Positions 27,941 through 36,897 of a stretch of DNA of 64,000 nt are shown here, one piece after another. The stretch's first letter is position 1. Every line of letters begins with the position of its first letter. A program made the position numbers and the translations under genes. The notes beneath the pieces are model-generated. The model had not been told where the DNA came from. It searched no databases and worked only from the letters and a program-made list of their open reading frames with translations. The DNA comes from Aquimarina sp. TRL1 (GTDB lineage: Bacteria > Bacteroidota > Bacteroidia > Flavobacteriales > Flavobacteriaceae): positions 672,501 to 736,500 of the forward strand of contig NZ_CP053590.1 of NCBI RefSeq assembly GCF_013365535.1. Reading direction: 5' to 3'.

Positions 27941-29437
27941 ATGAATGTGATTTCGTCTATCATAGCAACCCTTTCTCCCGAAGAAAAGCGGAACTTCATC
28001 TCTCATCTAAAACAGAAGAACAAACGAAACGACACACGAAATCTGGCATTATTCAAGTTATTGGATACTACCGAGCGTCTCAAAAACCCAGATATTATTT
28101 TATACGGAAAACCTGCCAAAGGAGCTTATCACGCCCTCTGCAAAAGACTTCATGACCGATTAATTGATTTTATAGCTGCCAAGAGTTTTGACAAAGAAAG
28201 TTCTGAAGAAATGGAGACCTTGAAATTATTACTCGCCAGCAGGATATTTTTTGAACAAAAAAAATATAAAACCGGTCTTAAAACAATAAACAAGGGGCTT
28301 CTAAAAGCGCAGCAACACGATCAATACAGTATTCTCAATGAAATGTATTACACCCTGATACAACACGCACATCATCTACCGGATGTTTTATTATCAGACA
28401 TTATAAACGATTATACAAAAAATCAACAGTTATTACAGCAGGAAGAACGTCTGAATATCTTCTATGCTACGGTACAGAACATTCTTCAAACCCGGGAGAA
28501 AGATGCTACTCAGGCAATTATCGACAGTTTGGCACAATTTGGGTTTTCTGCTGATGCACTGAGTTACAGATCCCTATATAAAATCATGGAAATCTCCAAC
28601 ATCGCTGCTAATGCAACCATGCAGCACCATGTGATGCTTCCATTTATAGAAAAAGTATACCAGCAAATTTCTCCTCAAAAAGAAACCCGGTTAAAACACT
28701 TATTTTACCACATACAAATCCTATATTATGTCGCTAATTCCTATTTCAGAAACAGAAATTTCACAGGCTCCTTCACCTATCTGGATAGCATGCATGAAAA
28801 GATGCTGCTACAACAAAAAAAGTTTTACAAAAGATTTTATCCGCAATATATATTGCTACGAGGGCTAACCCTCAATTATACTGACAAGCCTCTAGATGCT
28901 ATCCAAACACTGGAGTGTATTGACGAACGGAAATATAAAGATCAGTTGGTCTATCTTCTCGATATTAAACTGACATTGGTGGTGTGTTATTTTCAGCAAT
29001 ATGAACTCAAAAAAGCGCTGCGTATTTTTCAGGAGTTTTATCACAGTGATCATTGGTATATTGAAAAAACAGGAATTCTTTGGGTCTTAAAAAAGAGCTT
29101 GATCGAAATTTTACTACATATCGAATTAGCTAATATTGAGCTGGTCTCTTCCAGACTTACCAGTTTTAAGAAAAAATACCTCCCATATTTAAAAAAACAT
29201 CAGGAGCACCATATTTTAGAATTTGTAAAACTGATCACTTTTATCCACATGCATCCCGAAAAAATTCCTTCAGAAGCTTTTAGCACTATGGTAAACGCTT
29301 CATTCTCCTTAGAAGATACCGGGCAGATAGATATTTTTGTCATGAGTTTTTATGCCTGGTTACGATCTAAGATCGACCACCGTTCTATATACGAAACAAC
29401 CTTGCAACTAATAGCAACCCGAAAAAATACGATATAA
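27941..29437 (+). CDS. Large all-helical protein of unknown function
   Basis: The 498-residue protein is predicted to be almost entirely alpha-helical, starting MNVISSIIATLSPEEKRNFI. It has repeated helix pairs such as FFEQKKYKTGLKTINKGLLK and YVANSYFRNRNFTGSFTYLD that resemble TPR-like hairpins. There is no signal peptide or membrane segment, so it is probably cytoplasmic. Similar proteins occur as stand-alone hypothetical genes in Bacteroidota. A protein-binding scaffold role is inference. It is divergent from the YiaA/B gene and ends at a bidirectional terminator. Confidence 0.65.
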   Translation: MNVISSIIATLSPEEKRNFISHLKQKNKRNDTRNLALFKLLDTTERLKNPDIILYGKPAKGAYHALCKRLHDRLIDFIAAKSFDKESSEEMETLKLLLASRIFFEQKKYKTGLKTINKGLLKAQQHDQYSILNEMYYTLIQHAHHLPDVLLSDIINDYTKNQQLLQQEERLNIFYATVQNILQTREKDATQAIIDSLAQFGFSADALSYRSLYKIMEISNIAANATMQHHVMLPFIEKVYQQISPQKETRLKHLFYHIQILYYVANSYFRNRNFTGSFTYLDSMHEKMLLQQKKFYKRFYPQYILLRGLTLNYTDKPLDAIQTLECIDERKYKDQLVYLLDIKLTLVVCYFQQYELKKALRIFQEFYHSDHWYIEKTGILWVLKKSLIEILLHIELANIELVSSRLTSFKKKYLPYLKKHQEHHILEFVKLITFIHMHPEKIPSEAFSTMVNASFSLEDTGQIDIFVMSFYAWLRSKIDHRSIYETTLQLIATRKNTI

Positions 29438-29477
29438 AAAAATCACCGCTGAGGCAAAGGCAACAGCGGTGATTTTT
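29438..29477. terminator. Bidirectional terminator between convergent genes
   Basis: AAAAATCACCGCTG and CAGCGGTGATTTTT form a 14-bp stem with a 12-base loop. It lies between the helical-protein gene (plus) and the AIG2-like gene (minus). Confidence 0.92.
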
Positions 29478-29491
29478 ATTTTTTGAGTAGA

Positions 29492-29824
29492 TTATGCTCC
29501 TATATACACCCAACCTTCTTTTCCCGAACGAAAAGAAACTTTGACACGTGTATAATCGTCTACTTCGTACGCATCTGCATGCTTTAGCTCTTCTTCTGTA
29601 ATCTCATACAGGGTTCCTTCTACCGTATCAGAAGCTTGCCCGGAATGTTTTAGAATCAGATGTTCATCTATTCCACTAGAAGCAATAACTGCCTCATCTG
29701 TTATTTTTACCGTTTCTATTCGGTAGTTAGTCAATACTTCTTTAGTACCAGTTAACCGTCTTCCAAAAGTATCCAGTTGCACTTTTTCTAATTGCAAGGT
29801 TCCATAAGAAAACAATTTTTCCAT
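29492..29824 (-). CDS. AIG2-like / gamma-glutamylcyclotransferase family protein
   Basis: The 110-residue protein starts MEKLFSYGTLQLEKVQLDTF. The FSYGTL motif and the later EGTLYEITEEELKHADAYE block match the AIG2/GGACT fold. In that fold the Glu in the DAYE region (about residue 84) acts as acid-base catalyst. Members cyclise gamma-glutamyl amines or amino acids to 5-oxoproline, though many family members have no confirmed substrate. It starts three bases after the hemL stop codon, so it is co-transcribed with hemL. Confidence 0.9.
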   Translation of the reverse strand: MEKLFSYGTLQLEKVQLDTFGRRLTGTKEVLTNYRIETVKITDEAVIASSGIDEHLILKHSGQASDTVEGTLYEITEEELKHADAYEVDDYTRVKVSFRSGKEGWVYIGA

Positions 29825-29826
29825 CC

Positions 29827-31113
29827 TTATAATTTTTGAGCGACTACTTCGATTGCCTGTATTGTAGCATCAAGGTCTTCATAACTCAATGCATCTGTAA
29901 TAAACCAGGTTTCAAAAGCGCTGGGAGCAATATATACTCCTTCCTCTAATAAGCCATGGAAAAACTTTTTGAAAGTATCATTATTCGCTGCTGCTGCTGT
30001 TTCAAAATCGACAACCTTCCCTTCGGCAAAGTGTACCGAAATCATAGAACCAAGTCTGTTAATTGTGTGTATTATTTGATGACGTTCTAATACCTCAGCT
30101 ATTCCCTTATGCAGGTAGGCTGTTTTTTCTTCCAGACGATCAAAAATTTCCTGTTCCTGATCCAGCAATGTCAACATGGTTAAACCTGCTGCCATAGCCA
30201 GAGGATTCCCACTCAATGTTCCTGCCTGATACACGGGACCTAAGGGTGCCAGATGATTCATAATCTCCTCTCTGGCTGCAAAGGCACCTACAGGAAGTCC
30301 TCCTCCTATTACTTTTCCAAATGTGACAATATCAGCAGCAATTCCAAAACGTTCTTGCGCTCCTCCTTTTGCCAATCGAAAACCTGTCATTACCTCATCA
30401 AAGATCAATAAAATCCCGTGAGTATCACAAAGTGTTCTCAACCCTTCTAAAAATCCCCTATGAGGGGGAATACATCCCATATTTCCTGCTACCGGTTCTA
30501 TAATGATGCAAGCAATTTCTCCTTCATTTGCTTCGACAATTTGCCGTACATTCTCCAGGTCGTTATATCGAGCCAGGAGGGTATCTTTGGCTGTTCCTTC
30601 GGTTACGCCCGGACTATTCGGGCTCCCGAATGTCACAGCACCACTTCCAGCCTGAATTAAAAAAGAATCACTATGGCCATGATAACACCCGGCAAACTTG
30701 ATTATCTTATCGCGTTTGGTATATCCTCTGGCGAGACGCACTGCGCTCATACAGGCTTCTGTCCCCGAATTCACGAATCGTATCTTATCAATATTCGGTA
30801 CCATGGAAACAGCCAGTTCTGCAATTTTGGTTTCAATTTCAGTAGGCATCCCGAAACTGGTTCCTTTTCTTGCTTTTTCTACTACAGCCTCTACTACAGC
30901 CGGATGCGCATGCCCTAAAATCATAGGTCCCCAGGAATTGATATAATCAATCAGCTTATTTCCATCTTCATCATATAGATAAGCTCCTTTGGCTTCTTTG
31001 ACAAAGATAGGGTCTCCTCCAACTGCTTTAAATGCTCGTACAGGAGAGTTTACACCTCCTGGTATTACTTTCTGTGCCTCGACAAATAATGCACTACTTC
31101 TTTTGTAAATCAT
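29827..31113 (-). CDS. hemL: Glutamate-1-semialdehyde 2,1-aminomutase
   Basis: HemL converts glutamate-1-semialdehyde to 5-aminolevulinate using PLP, in the cytoplasm, at the start of C5-pathway heme synthesis. The 428-residue product has the N-terminal [15 protein letters not shown] block (19-33). [18 protein letters not shown] lies at 113-130, the PLP-contacting [10 protein letters not shown] at 237-246, and the Schiff-base lysine K267 in [13 protein letters not shown]. Length fits the family. It is followed at three bases by the AIG2-like gene and preceded at six bases by a glucosaminidase gene, so these form an operon. Confidence 0.98.
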   Translation of the reverse strand: MIYKRSSALFVEAQKVIPGGVNSPVRAFKAVGGDPIFVKEAKGAYLYDEDGNKLIDYINSWGPMILGHAHPAVVEAVVEKARKGTSFGMPTEIETKIAELAVSMVPNIDKIRFVNSGTEACMSAVRLARGYTKRDKIIKFAGCYHGHSDSFLIQAGSGAVTFGSPNSPGVTEGTAKDTLLARYNDLENVRQIVEANEGEIACIIIEPVAGNMGCIPPHRGFLEGLRTLCDTHGILLIFDEVMTGFRLAKGGAQERFGIAADIVTFGKVIGGGLPVGAFAAREEIMNHLAPLGPVYQAGTLSGNPLAMAAGLTMLTLLDQEQEIFDRLEEKTAYLHKGIAEVLERHQIIHTINRLGSMISVHFAEGKVVDFETAAAANNDTFKKFFHGLLEEGVYIAPSAFETWFITDALSYEDLDATIQAIEVVAQKL

Positions 31114-31119
31114 AGATGA

Positions 31120-32076
31120 TTAAAATTCATTTGTATCTCCATCCGGTTTGACTATTAATTCCTGTCCGATAGAGATGGTATTGTCTGTAAGATTATTATA
31201 ACTTTTAAGTTGCGCTACTTTGATATTGTACTTTCGTGAAATCGAATACAGGGTGTCTCCTTTTTTTACTACATAGACTTTTCCTTTTTCCGTTTCTATC
31301 TCTGTATTCGTATCTACTTGAATTCGGCTATTTTTTCTGGATGTTGCCTGTATTTCTTCTTCTGACTTTTCTACAACAGGAACAGGGGGTGCTACTTCTT
31401 CTTTTATGACTGTTGGTTCTTTTCTTACAGCCCTTGATTTTGTTTTAGAAAGCACTTCTCTATCGTACTTAGCTAAGTTGTATCGCTCTATAATACTAAT
31501 CAGTTTTACGGGATATTTTTTATCAGTGGCATATCCTGCAGCTTTTAATCCATATGCCCAAGCTTTATAATCATCTTGCTTATATGTAAAAAGTTTGGCA
31601 TAACGCTTTCTGTTTTTCAAAAACAGGGAATGGTCTCTGAATGACTGTCCTGCGTGGTCATATTTCCTGAAACATTCTTGCAAGCGATCATCATCGTGAT
31701 AAACGCTCTCCCCTTCCCAATCATGACATTTAATCCCAAAATGATTATTGGCTCTTTTGGTCAACATTCCATAGCCTGCTCCCGATTCTAGTATTCCTTG
31801 TGCCAAAGTGATACTGGCAGGAATTCCATAGGTTTCCATTTCATGTCTTGCAATTTCCTCATAGTTGGCTATATACAGCACAATTTTATCTTTATAGGTG
31901 GCGGGAGGCGCAGTTTCTTTCTTTTCTACCCTGGGAACTACTACTTCTTTTTTCGTATTCGGTACTTTAGTTACTTGTTTGGGTATGGTTGGTTTTTTGG
32001 TGGTCACTGCTTTTTTACTTCCTCCGCAGGAAACAAGCGCTACTGTGATTCCTATTAGCAAAACAATCTTCCTCAT
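31120..32076 (-). CDS. Glucosaminidase lipoprotein with C-terminal LysM
   Basis: The 318-residue protein has a lipoprotein signal (MRKIVLLIGITVALVSCGGS, Cys 17) and a Lys/Thr/Pro-rich linker. A glucosaminidase domain follows at about 65-215, with the catalytic Glu in ITLAQGILESGAGYG and the NNHFGIKC and YDHAGQSFRDHS blocks. A LysM domain lies at the C terminus (VKKGDTLYSISRKYNIKVAQ). It should cleave the glycan backbone of peptidoglycan from the envelope side. It lies in a tight run with hemL and a PLP desulfhydrase. Both the domain pair and the anchor are common in Flavobacteriaceae. Confidence 0.93.
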   Translation of the reverse strand: MRKIVLLIGITVALVSCGGSKKAVTTKKPTIPKQVTKVPNTKKEVVVPRVEKKETAPPATYKDKIVLYIANYEEIARHEMETYGIPASITLAQGILESGAGYGMLTKRANNHFGIKCHDWEGESVYHDDDRLQECFRKYDHAGQSFRDHSLFLKNRKRYAKLFTYKQDDYKAWAYGLKAAGYATDKKYPVKLISIIERYNLAKYDREVLSKTKSRAVRKEPTVIKEEVAPPVPVVEKSEEEIQATSRKNSRIQVDTNTEIETEKGKVYVVKKGDTLYSISRKYNIKVAQLKSYNNLTDNTISIGQELIVKPDGDTNEF

Positions 32077-32082
32077 GTATTA

Positions 32083-33024
32083 TTATATTTCAATCAGGGG
32101 CATCTTTTTTTTCAATAACTTTTTATTCATTCCGGCAATCCCTTGCAGACCTCCGGTATGAATGGCTAAAATACGAGTATTTTTAATAAAATGCCCTTTT
32201 TCTACCTTATCAAAAATCCCAAAAATCATCTTAGCCGTATACACAGGATCTAATACAATCTTCTGTTCTTTAGTAAACGTATTAATAAACTCAATTAGTG
32301 TTCCATTTACTTTTCCATACCCTCCAAAATGATATTCATTAACGAGTTCCCAATTGGTTTTTGAGGTATATTTTTTTATTTCTTCTGCTAAGAAGTCGCC
32401 TTTTAATGCGGGAAATCCCAAAACCTGCTGTGTTAAAGAACTACTATTGACAATTCCTGAAATGGTCCCTCCTGTCCCTACTGCACAACAAACGATATCA
32501 TGTTGTTTATCTGCTTCACTGAGGATTTCTTCGCACCCTTTGACAGCCAGTGCATTGGTTCCTCCTTCAGGAATAATAAAACAATCCCCATACACTGCTT
32601 GTAATTGGTTTAGAAACTCCTCGGTTGTTTTTTCTTTATACTGTGACCGGCTAATAAAATTAAATGTCATTCCTGCCATGGAAGCGAATCGCAGCGTTTC
32701 ATTTCCTTTTAAAGTTTTTGAAACATCTTTTCCTAACTCATCTCCCCGAATAACCCCTATAGTTTTTATTCCTAACAACTTACCCGCAGCGGCTGTGGCT
32801 GCTATATGATTACTGTATGCGCCTCCAAAAGTAAGAACTGTACTGATTCCTCTTTCTTTTGCTCTCAGTAAATTATATTTTAGTTTTCTGAATTTATTCC
32901 CCGATACTTCTTTATGTAACAAATCCTCCCGCTTGATGAATACACGCACCTGATGCTTCTCTAATATCGGGTGAATGATCTCCTGATTCTGAGCGTATAC
33001 ATTTGAAGCAGAAAATAAACTCAT
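32083..33024 (-). CDS. PLP-dependent D-cysteine desulfhydrase / ACC deaminase family enzyme
   Basis: The 313-residue enzyme is a fold-type II PLP protein. The Schiff-base lysine is K44 in HKEVSGNKFRKLKYN, the SNH motif is in GGAYSNHIAATAAAG, and the glycine-rich phosphate loop is in AVGTGGTISGI. The group contains 1-aminocyclopropane-1-carboxylate deaminase and D-cysteine desulfhydrase. Sequence alone does not separate the two, and D-cysteine desulfhydrase is the more common activity in bacteria. It overlaps no neighbour but lies six bases from the glucosaminidase gene and four from the small gluzincin gene, in the hemL run. Confidence 0.9.
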   Translation of the reverse strand: MSLFSASNVYAQNQEIIHPILEKHQVRVFIKREDLLHKEVSGNKFRKLKYNLLRAKERGISTVLTFGGAYSNHIAATAAAGKLLGIKTIGVIRGDELGKDVSKTLKGNETLRFASMAGMTFNFISRSQYKEKTTEEFLNQLQAVYGDCFIIPEGGTNALAVKGCEEILSEADKQHDIVCCAVGTGGTISGIVNSSSLTQQVLGFPALKGDFLAEEIKKYTSKTNWELVNEYHFGGYGKVNGTLIEFINTFTKEQKIVLDPVYTAKMIFGIFDKVEKGHFIKNTRILAIHTGGLQGIAGMNKKLLKKKMPLIEI

Positions 33025-33027
33025 AAA

Positions 33028-33354
33028 TTATAAGTACTTAATAAAACTCCAGGTTTTTCGGTTTTTCAAATAGGAAAGATCATGTTCATTACAATAGGCT
33101 TCTCTCTCAAAGGAAATATTGCGATATGCTTTATCTGAATTTCGATACTGTACCCATCTTATCAGGTATTCTGACAGGTATAAAATATAAAAAGGAACAA
33201 CCAGTAATTCTACTTGTTGTCTCAGATGGATTTTCTCATGATTAATAAAGATTTCGTCTTCTTTTAGGGTTGAATCTTTTATTACAATAAATGGCCATAA
33301 AACAATTCCTGCAAAATGCCTTCCGATCAAATATTTATTAACGATTATTAGCAT
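33028..33354 (-). CDS. Small membrane protein with HExxH motif (mini-gluzincin-like)
   Basis: The 108-residue protein has an HEKIH motif at residues 39-43 (FINHEKIHLRQQ) and a Glu-rich block SFEREAYCNE at 81-90. One hydrophobic segment (VELLVVPFYILYLSEYLIRW) lies between them. The HExxH motif with a downstream Glu is the zinc ligand arrangement of gluzincin proteases such as the M56/BlaR1 protease domains. Here it is reduced to a minimal size. It lies four bases from the desulfhydrase gene. Activity as a protease is an inference. Many flavobacterial genomes carry a similar small protein. Confidence 0.7.
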   Translation of the reverse strand: MLIIVNKYLIGRHFAGIVLWPFIVIKDSTLKEDEIFINHEKIHLRQQVELLVVPFYILYLSEYLIRWVQYRNSDKAYRNISFEREAYCNEHDLSYLKNRKTWSFIKYL

Positions 33355-33369
33355 ATGGATGCAATATAG

Positions 33370-33377
33370 TATTTTTG
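33370..33377 (+). promoter_or_regulatory. Possible -7 element directly before the DUF5522 start
   Basis: TATTTTTG matches TAnnTTTG and ends five bases before the ATG at 33383. A transcript from it would have almost no leader. No -33 TTG is seen. Confidence 0.4.
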
Positions 33378-33382
33378 TATCG

Positions 33383-33559
33383 ATGAATCGCTTAAAAAAG
33401 AATCTAAAACCTATCGAAGGGGACTACTACCTTACTCCTGAAGGATATAGGTGTTTTACCGAACAATATCATCTGAGAAGAGGGTACTGTTGTGAGAGTG
33501 GGTGTCGGCATTGCCCCTATGGGTATGACAAAAAAACAAATCAGTATACCAAGAAATAA
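33383..33559 (+). CDS. DUF5522 small Cys-rich protein
   Basis: The 58-residue protein starting MNRLKKNLKPIEGDYYLTPE carries the family signature with YRCFTEQYHLRRGYCCESGC and RHCPYGYDKK. It has a CC-x3-C-x2-C cluster that could bind a metal or Fe-S cluster. An ATG eight codons upstream (33359) would overlap the divergent promoter region and is less likely. The family is restricted mainly to Bacteroidota and some other bacteria and has no known role. It is divergent from the small gluzincin gene. Confidence 0.9.
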   Translation: MNRLKKNLKPIEGDYYLTPEGYRCFTEQYHLRRGYCCESGCRHCPYGYDKKTNQYTKK

Positions 33560-33637
33560 GTAGCTCTTATAGAATCGGTATGGTTTTTGTGAGTTTTTTC
33601 TCATAAGAATTTGTCGAACATTTTAAAATTAAGGATT

Positions 33638-34171
33638 ATGAAATTTACATCATTAGCTTCTCTGATCCTTATTATAATGCTTAGCTCCTGCTCTAGTGTA
33701 CGGGTAGCTTCTGATTATGATAAGAACGCCAATTTTGATAACTACAAGAGCTTTGCTTTTTATAAACCAGGAATTGACAAAGCTGAGATCAGCGACTTAG
33801 ATAAAAAACGCATTTTACGGGCTATAGAGGCAGATATGACTGCCAAGGGATTTGTCAAATCTCAAAACCCGGATTTGCTGGTGAGTATATTTACAAAAAC
33901 CAAAGAAAATATTAACATCTACCAAAACAATTTTGGCTGGGGATACGGTTGGGGATGGACTCCTTTTTACTGGGGACCTAATTACAGCACAGTTTCCAGA
34001 TCTACAGAAGGAACATTGTATATAGACCTTATCGATGCCAAAAAGAAAGAATTGGTATGGCAGGGAATGGGAACCGCAGCATTAACTAAGAATGTAGACA
34101 GAAAACAAGAAAATATTAACTGTATTGTTTCTGAGGTAATGAAAAAATACCCTCCTCAGCTCAACAAATAG
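33638..34171 (+). CDS. DUF4136 domain lipoprotein
   Basis: The 177-residue protein has a lipoprotein signal (MKFTSLASLILIIMLSSCSS, Cys 18). The DUF4136 domain begins VRVASDYDKNANFDNYKSFA. It includes the block DLDKKRILRAIEADMTAKGF and a Gly/Trp/Tyr-rich turn GWGYGWGWTPFYWGPNY, then GTLYIDLIDAKKKELVWQGM. These are hallmarks of the family. It is an outer-membrane or periplasmic lipoprotein of unknown role. The start at 33638 is preferred over a TTG nine codons earlier. A branched terminator follows at 34187. Confidence 0.93.
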   Translation: MKFTSLASLILIIMLSSCSSVRVASDYDKNANFDNYKSFAFYKPGIDKAEISDLDKKRILRAIEADMTAKGFVKSQNPDLLVSIFTKTKENINIYQNNFGWGYGWGWTPFYWGPNYSTVSRSTEGTLYIDLIDAKKKELVWQGMGTAALTKNVDRKQENINCIVSEVMKKYPPQLNK

Positions 34172-34186
34172 CATCTTTAATTTTAC

Positions 34187-34258
34187 AGAAAACTTTATCT
34201 GTTGTGTTCAAAAAAGAAGATTTCTCTTCTTCTAGTCGGCTGATAAAGTTTTCTTTAT
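34187..34258 (+). terminator. Nested stem-loop terminator after the DUF4136 gene
   Basis: An outer 13-bp stem (AGAAAACTTTATC at 34187-34199 and its complement at 34242-34254) encloses an inner stem (AAGAAGA/TCTTCTT). A T-rich tail follows. The long branched structure is unusual for a simple terminator. Confidence 0.75.
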
Positions 34259-34315
34259 TTATCAAAACCCCTGTATTTTTTTACGTATTTTTAATGCCGA
34301 ACCAGAATCGACCGT

Positions 34316-34933
34316 ATGCGTAATTTCTTTTTAGGAATCTTTCTTGCTGCTTTTATTTTTATCAGTATACAGTATTTTATTACTCGTTCTGATGCACAAA
34401 AAACAGAAATTGCCTCTTCTGAACTCATTCTTAATCAAATCCAACAAGTTGGTAAATTAATTGTTACCGAAGGAAACTTTTCTGAGGTGATTACATATAA
34501 GGATGCTAAAAAATTCTACCTGGATTTTCTAACTGCAGAAAAAAAAGCGATTGTTGTAGTCAATGCGGCTGTTAGCATTTCGTATGATTTAAAAAAAATC
34601 AAACACCAAATACTTCCTGAAACAAAAACTGTTATTATCACTGAGATTCCAGAAGCTGAAATTAATATCAACCCGACCATCGATTATCACAATCTAGAAG
34701 AGGATTTCTTTAATCAATTTACTGCATCGGATCACAATATCATCAGAAAAAAGGTCCACCAACAGCTTCAGCAGAAGATAAAACATTCTTCTCTGGTCAA
34801 AAACGCTAGTAACCGACTCATCAGTGAACTTCAAAAAATATATATCCTGACGAACTCTCTGGGATGGACATTGCAATACCAAAAAAGCCCTATCACAAAT
34901 CAAGAAATGATTCCTTCCCTATTGGAGCTGTAA
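34316..34933 (+). CDS. DUF4230 membrane-anchored protein
   Basis: The 205-residue protein has an N-terminal membrane segment (MRNFFLGIFLAAFIFISIQY) and a DUF4230 domain at about 28-200. This begins with ASSELILNQIQQVGKLIVTE and includes YDLKKIKHQILPETKTVIIT. The domain is exported and has an SPFH-like/adhesin-like beta fold in other proteins. The role is unknown. A short hairpin with a T-run follows the stop codon at 34938-34959. Confidence 0.88.
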   Translation: MRNFFLGIFLAAFIFISIQYFITRSDAQKTEIASSELILNQIQQVGKLIVTEGNFSEVITYKDAKKFYLDFLTAEKKAIVVVNAAVSISYDLKKIKHQILPETKTVIITEIPEAEININPTIDYHNLEEDFFNQFTASDHNIIRKKVHQQLQQKIKHSSLVKNASNRLISELQKIYILTNSLGWTLQYQKSPITNQEMIPSLLEL

Positions 34934-35202
34934 CTCGAGAAGAAAAAACGCTTCTTTTTGATGGTAAATATTCATTTTTTGTGAAAAAAAATTGATTTTC
35001 TTAATAATATTTCTCTTTTTTAGAGTTATTAATTATATTGATAATCAACTACTAACCTAAAAAAATATGAATCAGCACCATCAGAAATCCGTTTCTTTCT
35101 TGTAAAAAAACACCTAATTTCTATAATAACCCTGTTAATGTCGCCTTATCGGGATTCGCTCTCCTATATGGTTACATTATCGTTTTTTAGTTCTATTACC
35201 CT

Positions 35203-36303
35203 ATGGATACTTTATATTCATACTATATCATCAGTTGTGTACAATCGTTGCTTATTTCGTTTATTTTGTTTTTTTACAATTCAAAAAAAAGAAAGATAAA
35301 CCGTTATTTAGCGATGTTCTTTTTTACCATTTTTATCTACACCTTTAAGGTTATTATATTTCAGGAAGTAAAGCATCCAGCCATTTATTACAACCCTCTT
35401 AAACTTAACTTCCTAAGCATGACCTTACTATACTCTTATGCTATTAGAACAACAGGGGTCTATCTGGAGAAAGAACGCCTTCACTACATTCCCGCTATAA
35501 TAGAATTCTTAGTATTTTCTATCTTTTGTGTTATTGTAAGTTTTAACCCAGATTTTCATGAAATACTCCTGGCGATCAAGTTTATGGAGCTCTACAGTAT
35601 TTCTGCTACTATTTACATCTTAATTATGTGTGTTTTAATTATCAAAATTAACAAACTCCACAGGATACAGCTTCCACATTTCTACAAAGACATTAAATAC
35701 AAATCCTTGTTATGGCTGACCATTTTTTGTTTTATCTGTATTGTTTTTAATTTCATTACCACTATTCGGTTTTTCTTTCTTCCAGAGAGCAACATTATGT
35801 TTGTTCTCTATCAGTCTTTCTCTCTTTTATCTTTATACTACATTACTATTGCGAGTCTTGTACAAATAAACATTATCAATATGACTACCCCGGATAAGAA
35901 AACAATCAGCAAAGAAGGGGATGAGAAGGAAGAATTAGAACATATATTCCAGACTATTGATGCACATCTCAAAACACACAAATCCTATCTGAATCCCTCT
36001 ATCAACCTAAAAAAATTTTCTAAAGAAATCCATATCCCAGAGCGGTTAATATCCAAAGCAATTAATACAGTAGAACATAAAAATTTCAACAATTATGTCA
36101 ACTATTACCGAATTGAAGAGTTTAAAACATTGATAGGGTTGGAGAAATATCAGAAATATAGTATTGCAGCAATTGCTCATGAGGTTGGTTTTAACTCCCG
36201 GGCTTCTTTTTATAAAAACTTTAAAGAAATGGTCGGTATTTCCCCTTCCGACTACGTATCAAGCTTAAAAAACCCTAATAAAGAGACAGTTAACATGTCT
36301 TAA
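35203..36303 (+). CDS. AraC-type regulator with an N-terminal multi-pass membrane domain
   Basis: The 366-residue protein has about seven hydrophobic segments over residues 1-222 and a soluble linker. A C-terminal HTH_18 AraC DNA-binding domain lies at about 250-355, with INLKKFSKEIHIPERLISKA and the signature SIAAIAHEVGFNSRASFYKN then FKEMVGISPSDYV. The 7TM plus AraC layout is frequent in Bacteroidota and places the DNA-binding domain on the cytoplasmic side. It probably senses a membrane or periplasmic cue. No target is evident in the window. The gene is followed by a frameshifted small gene. Confidence 0.9.
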   Translation: MDTLYSYYIISCVQSLLISFILFFYNSKKRKINRYLAMFFFTIFIYTFKVIIFQEVKHPAIYYNPLKLNFLSMTLLYSYAIRTTGVYLEKERLHYIPAIIEFLVFSIFCVIVSFNPDFHEILLAIKFMELYSISATIYILIMCVLIIKINKLHRIQLPHFYKDIKYKSLLWLTIFCFICIVFNFITTIRFFFLPESNIMFVLYQSFSLLSLYYITIASLVQINIINMTTPDKKTISKEGDEKEELEHIFQTIDAHLKTHKSYLNPSINLKKFSKEIHIPERLISKAINTVEHKNFNNYVNYYRIEEFKTLIGLEKYQKYSIAAIAHEVGFNSRASFYKNFKEMVGISPSDYVSSLKNPNKETVNMS

Positions 36304-36418
36304 ATCAATTTATGAGCTGTCCATAATCATGTTTTAGGACGTCTCTTTATTGCCCTCCTTTGTTTTTTTTCTGTACTTGCTAACTCAAAAGCTAACTACT
36401 TTAACACAAACACAAATC

Positions 36419-36846
36419 ATGAAAAACAAGATACTATTCCTTATAGTGGTATCACTGCTATATGTGATCGTTATACTTCCCAATAACAATCAAATAAACT
36501 ATACGACCTTTTTAATAGAGTCAACGCGCTTATCTCCTTCATTTAACATGCAACAATATCTCAACAGATTCTCTCTGGAAGGGGCTACCTATTTTATTTA
36601 CAAAAAAAATGATGGGCTGATAGCAATAAGTAACGAGGTCTCTACACAAACTCTTAAAAAGGTCGGGAATAAGCCCCATATTTTACTATTGTAACAGATA
36701 ACAATCGTAAAGAAGACACAACGGGTGGTTGCCCTGGTATTCAACCGTATCGGGCAGACAGAATTTATGGTGCTGGAGATATGCTAAATTATCAATTAGG
36801 TTATTTTTCAATTGCAAGTAACTCTTCGATGATCTCCAGCCTATAA
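36419..36846 (+). pseudogene. Small exported protein gene broken by a frameshift
   Basis: A frame starting at ATG 36419 (MKNKILFLIVVSLLYVIVIL, signal or membrane segment) runs to a stop at 36694. From about 36676 the frame offset by one base reads on as YFTIVTDNNRKEDTTGGCPG and IQPYRADRIYGAGDMLNYQL to a stop at 36846. The two halves join by a single-base change at a run of four C residues (36673-36676). I see no canonical slippery heptamer. The gene is therefore probably disrupted, or the base is a sequencing error. The protein family is not recognised. Confidence 0.55.
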
Positions 36847-36897
36847 ATTCTAAAAAAAATTGGTTTTGGATTTTGTAGTAACTGATAATGAATTCCA

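Noticed and set aside
36676..36694. Programmed -1 frameshifting at the broken small gene
   Set aside because: The sequence around the C-run does not form a standard X-XXY-YYZ heptamer in the right frame, and no downstream pseudoknot was seen.
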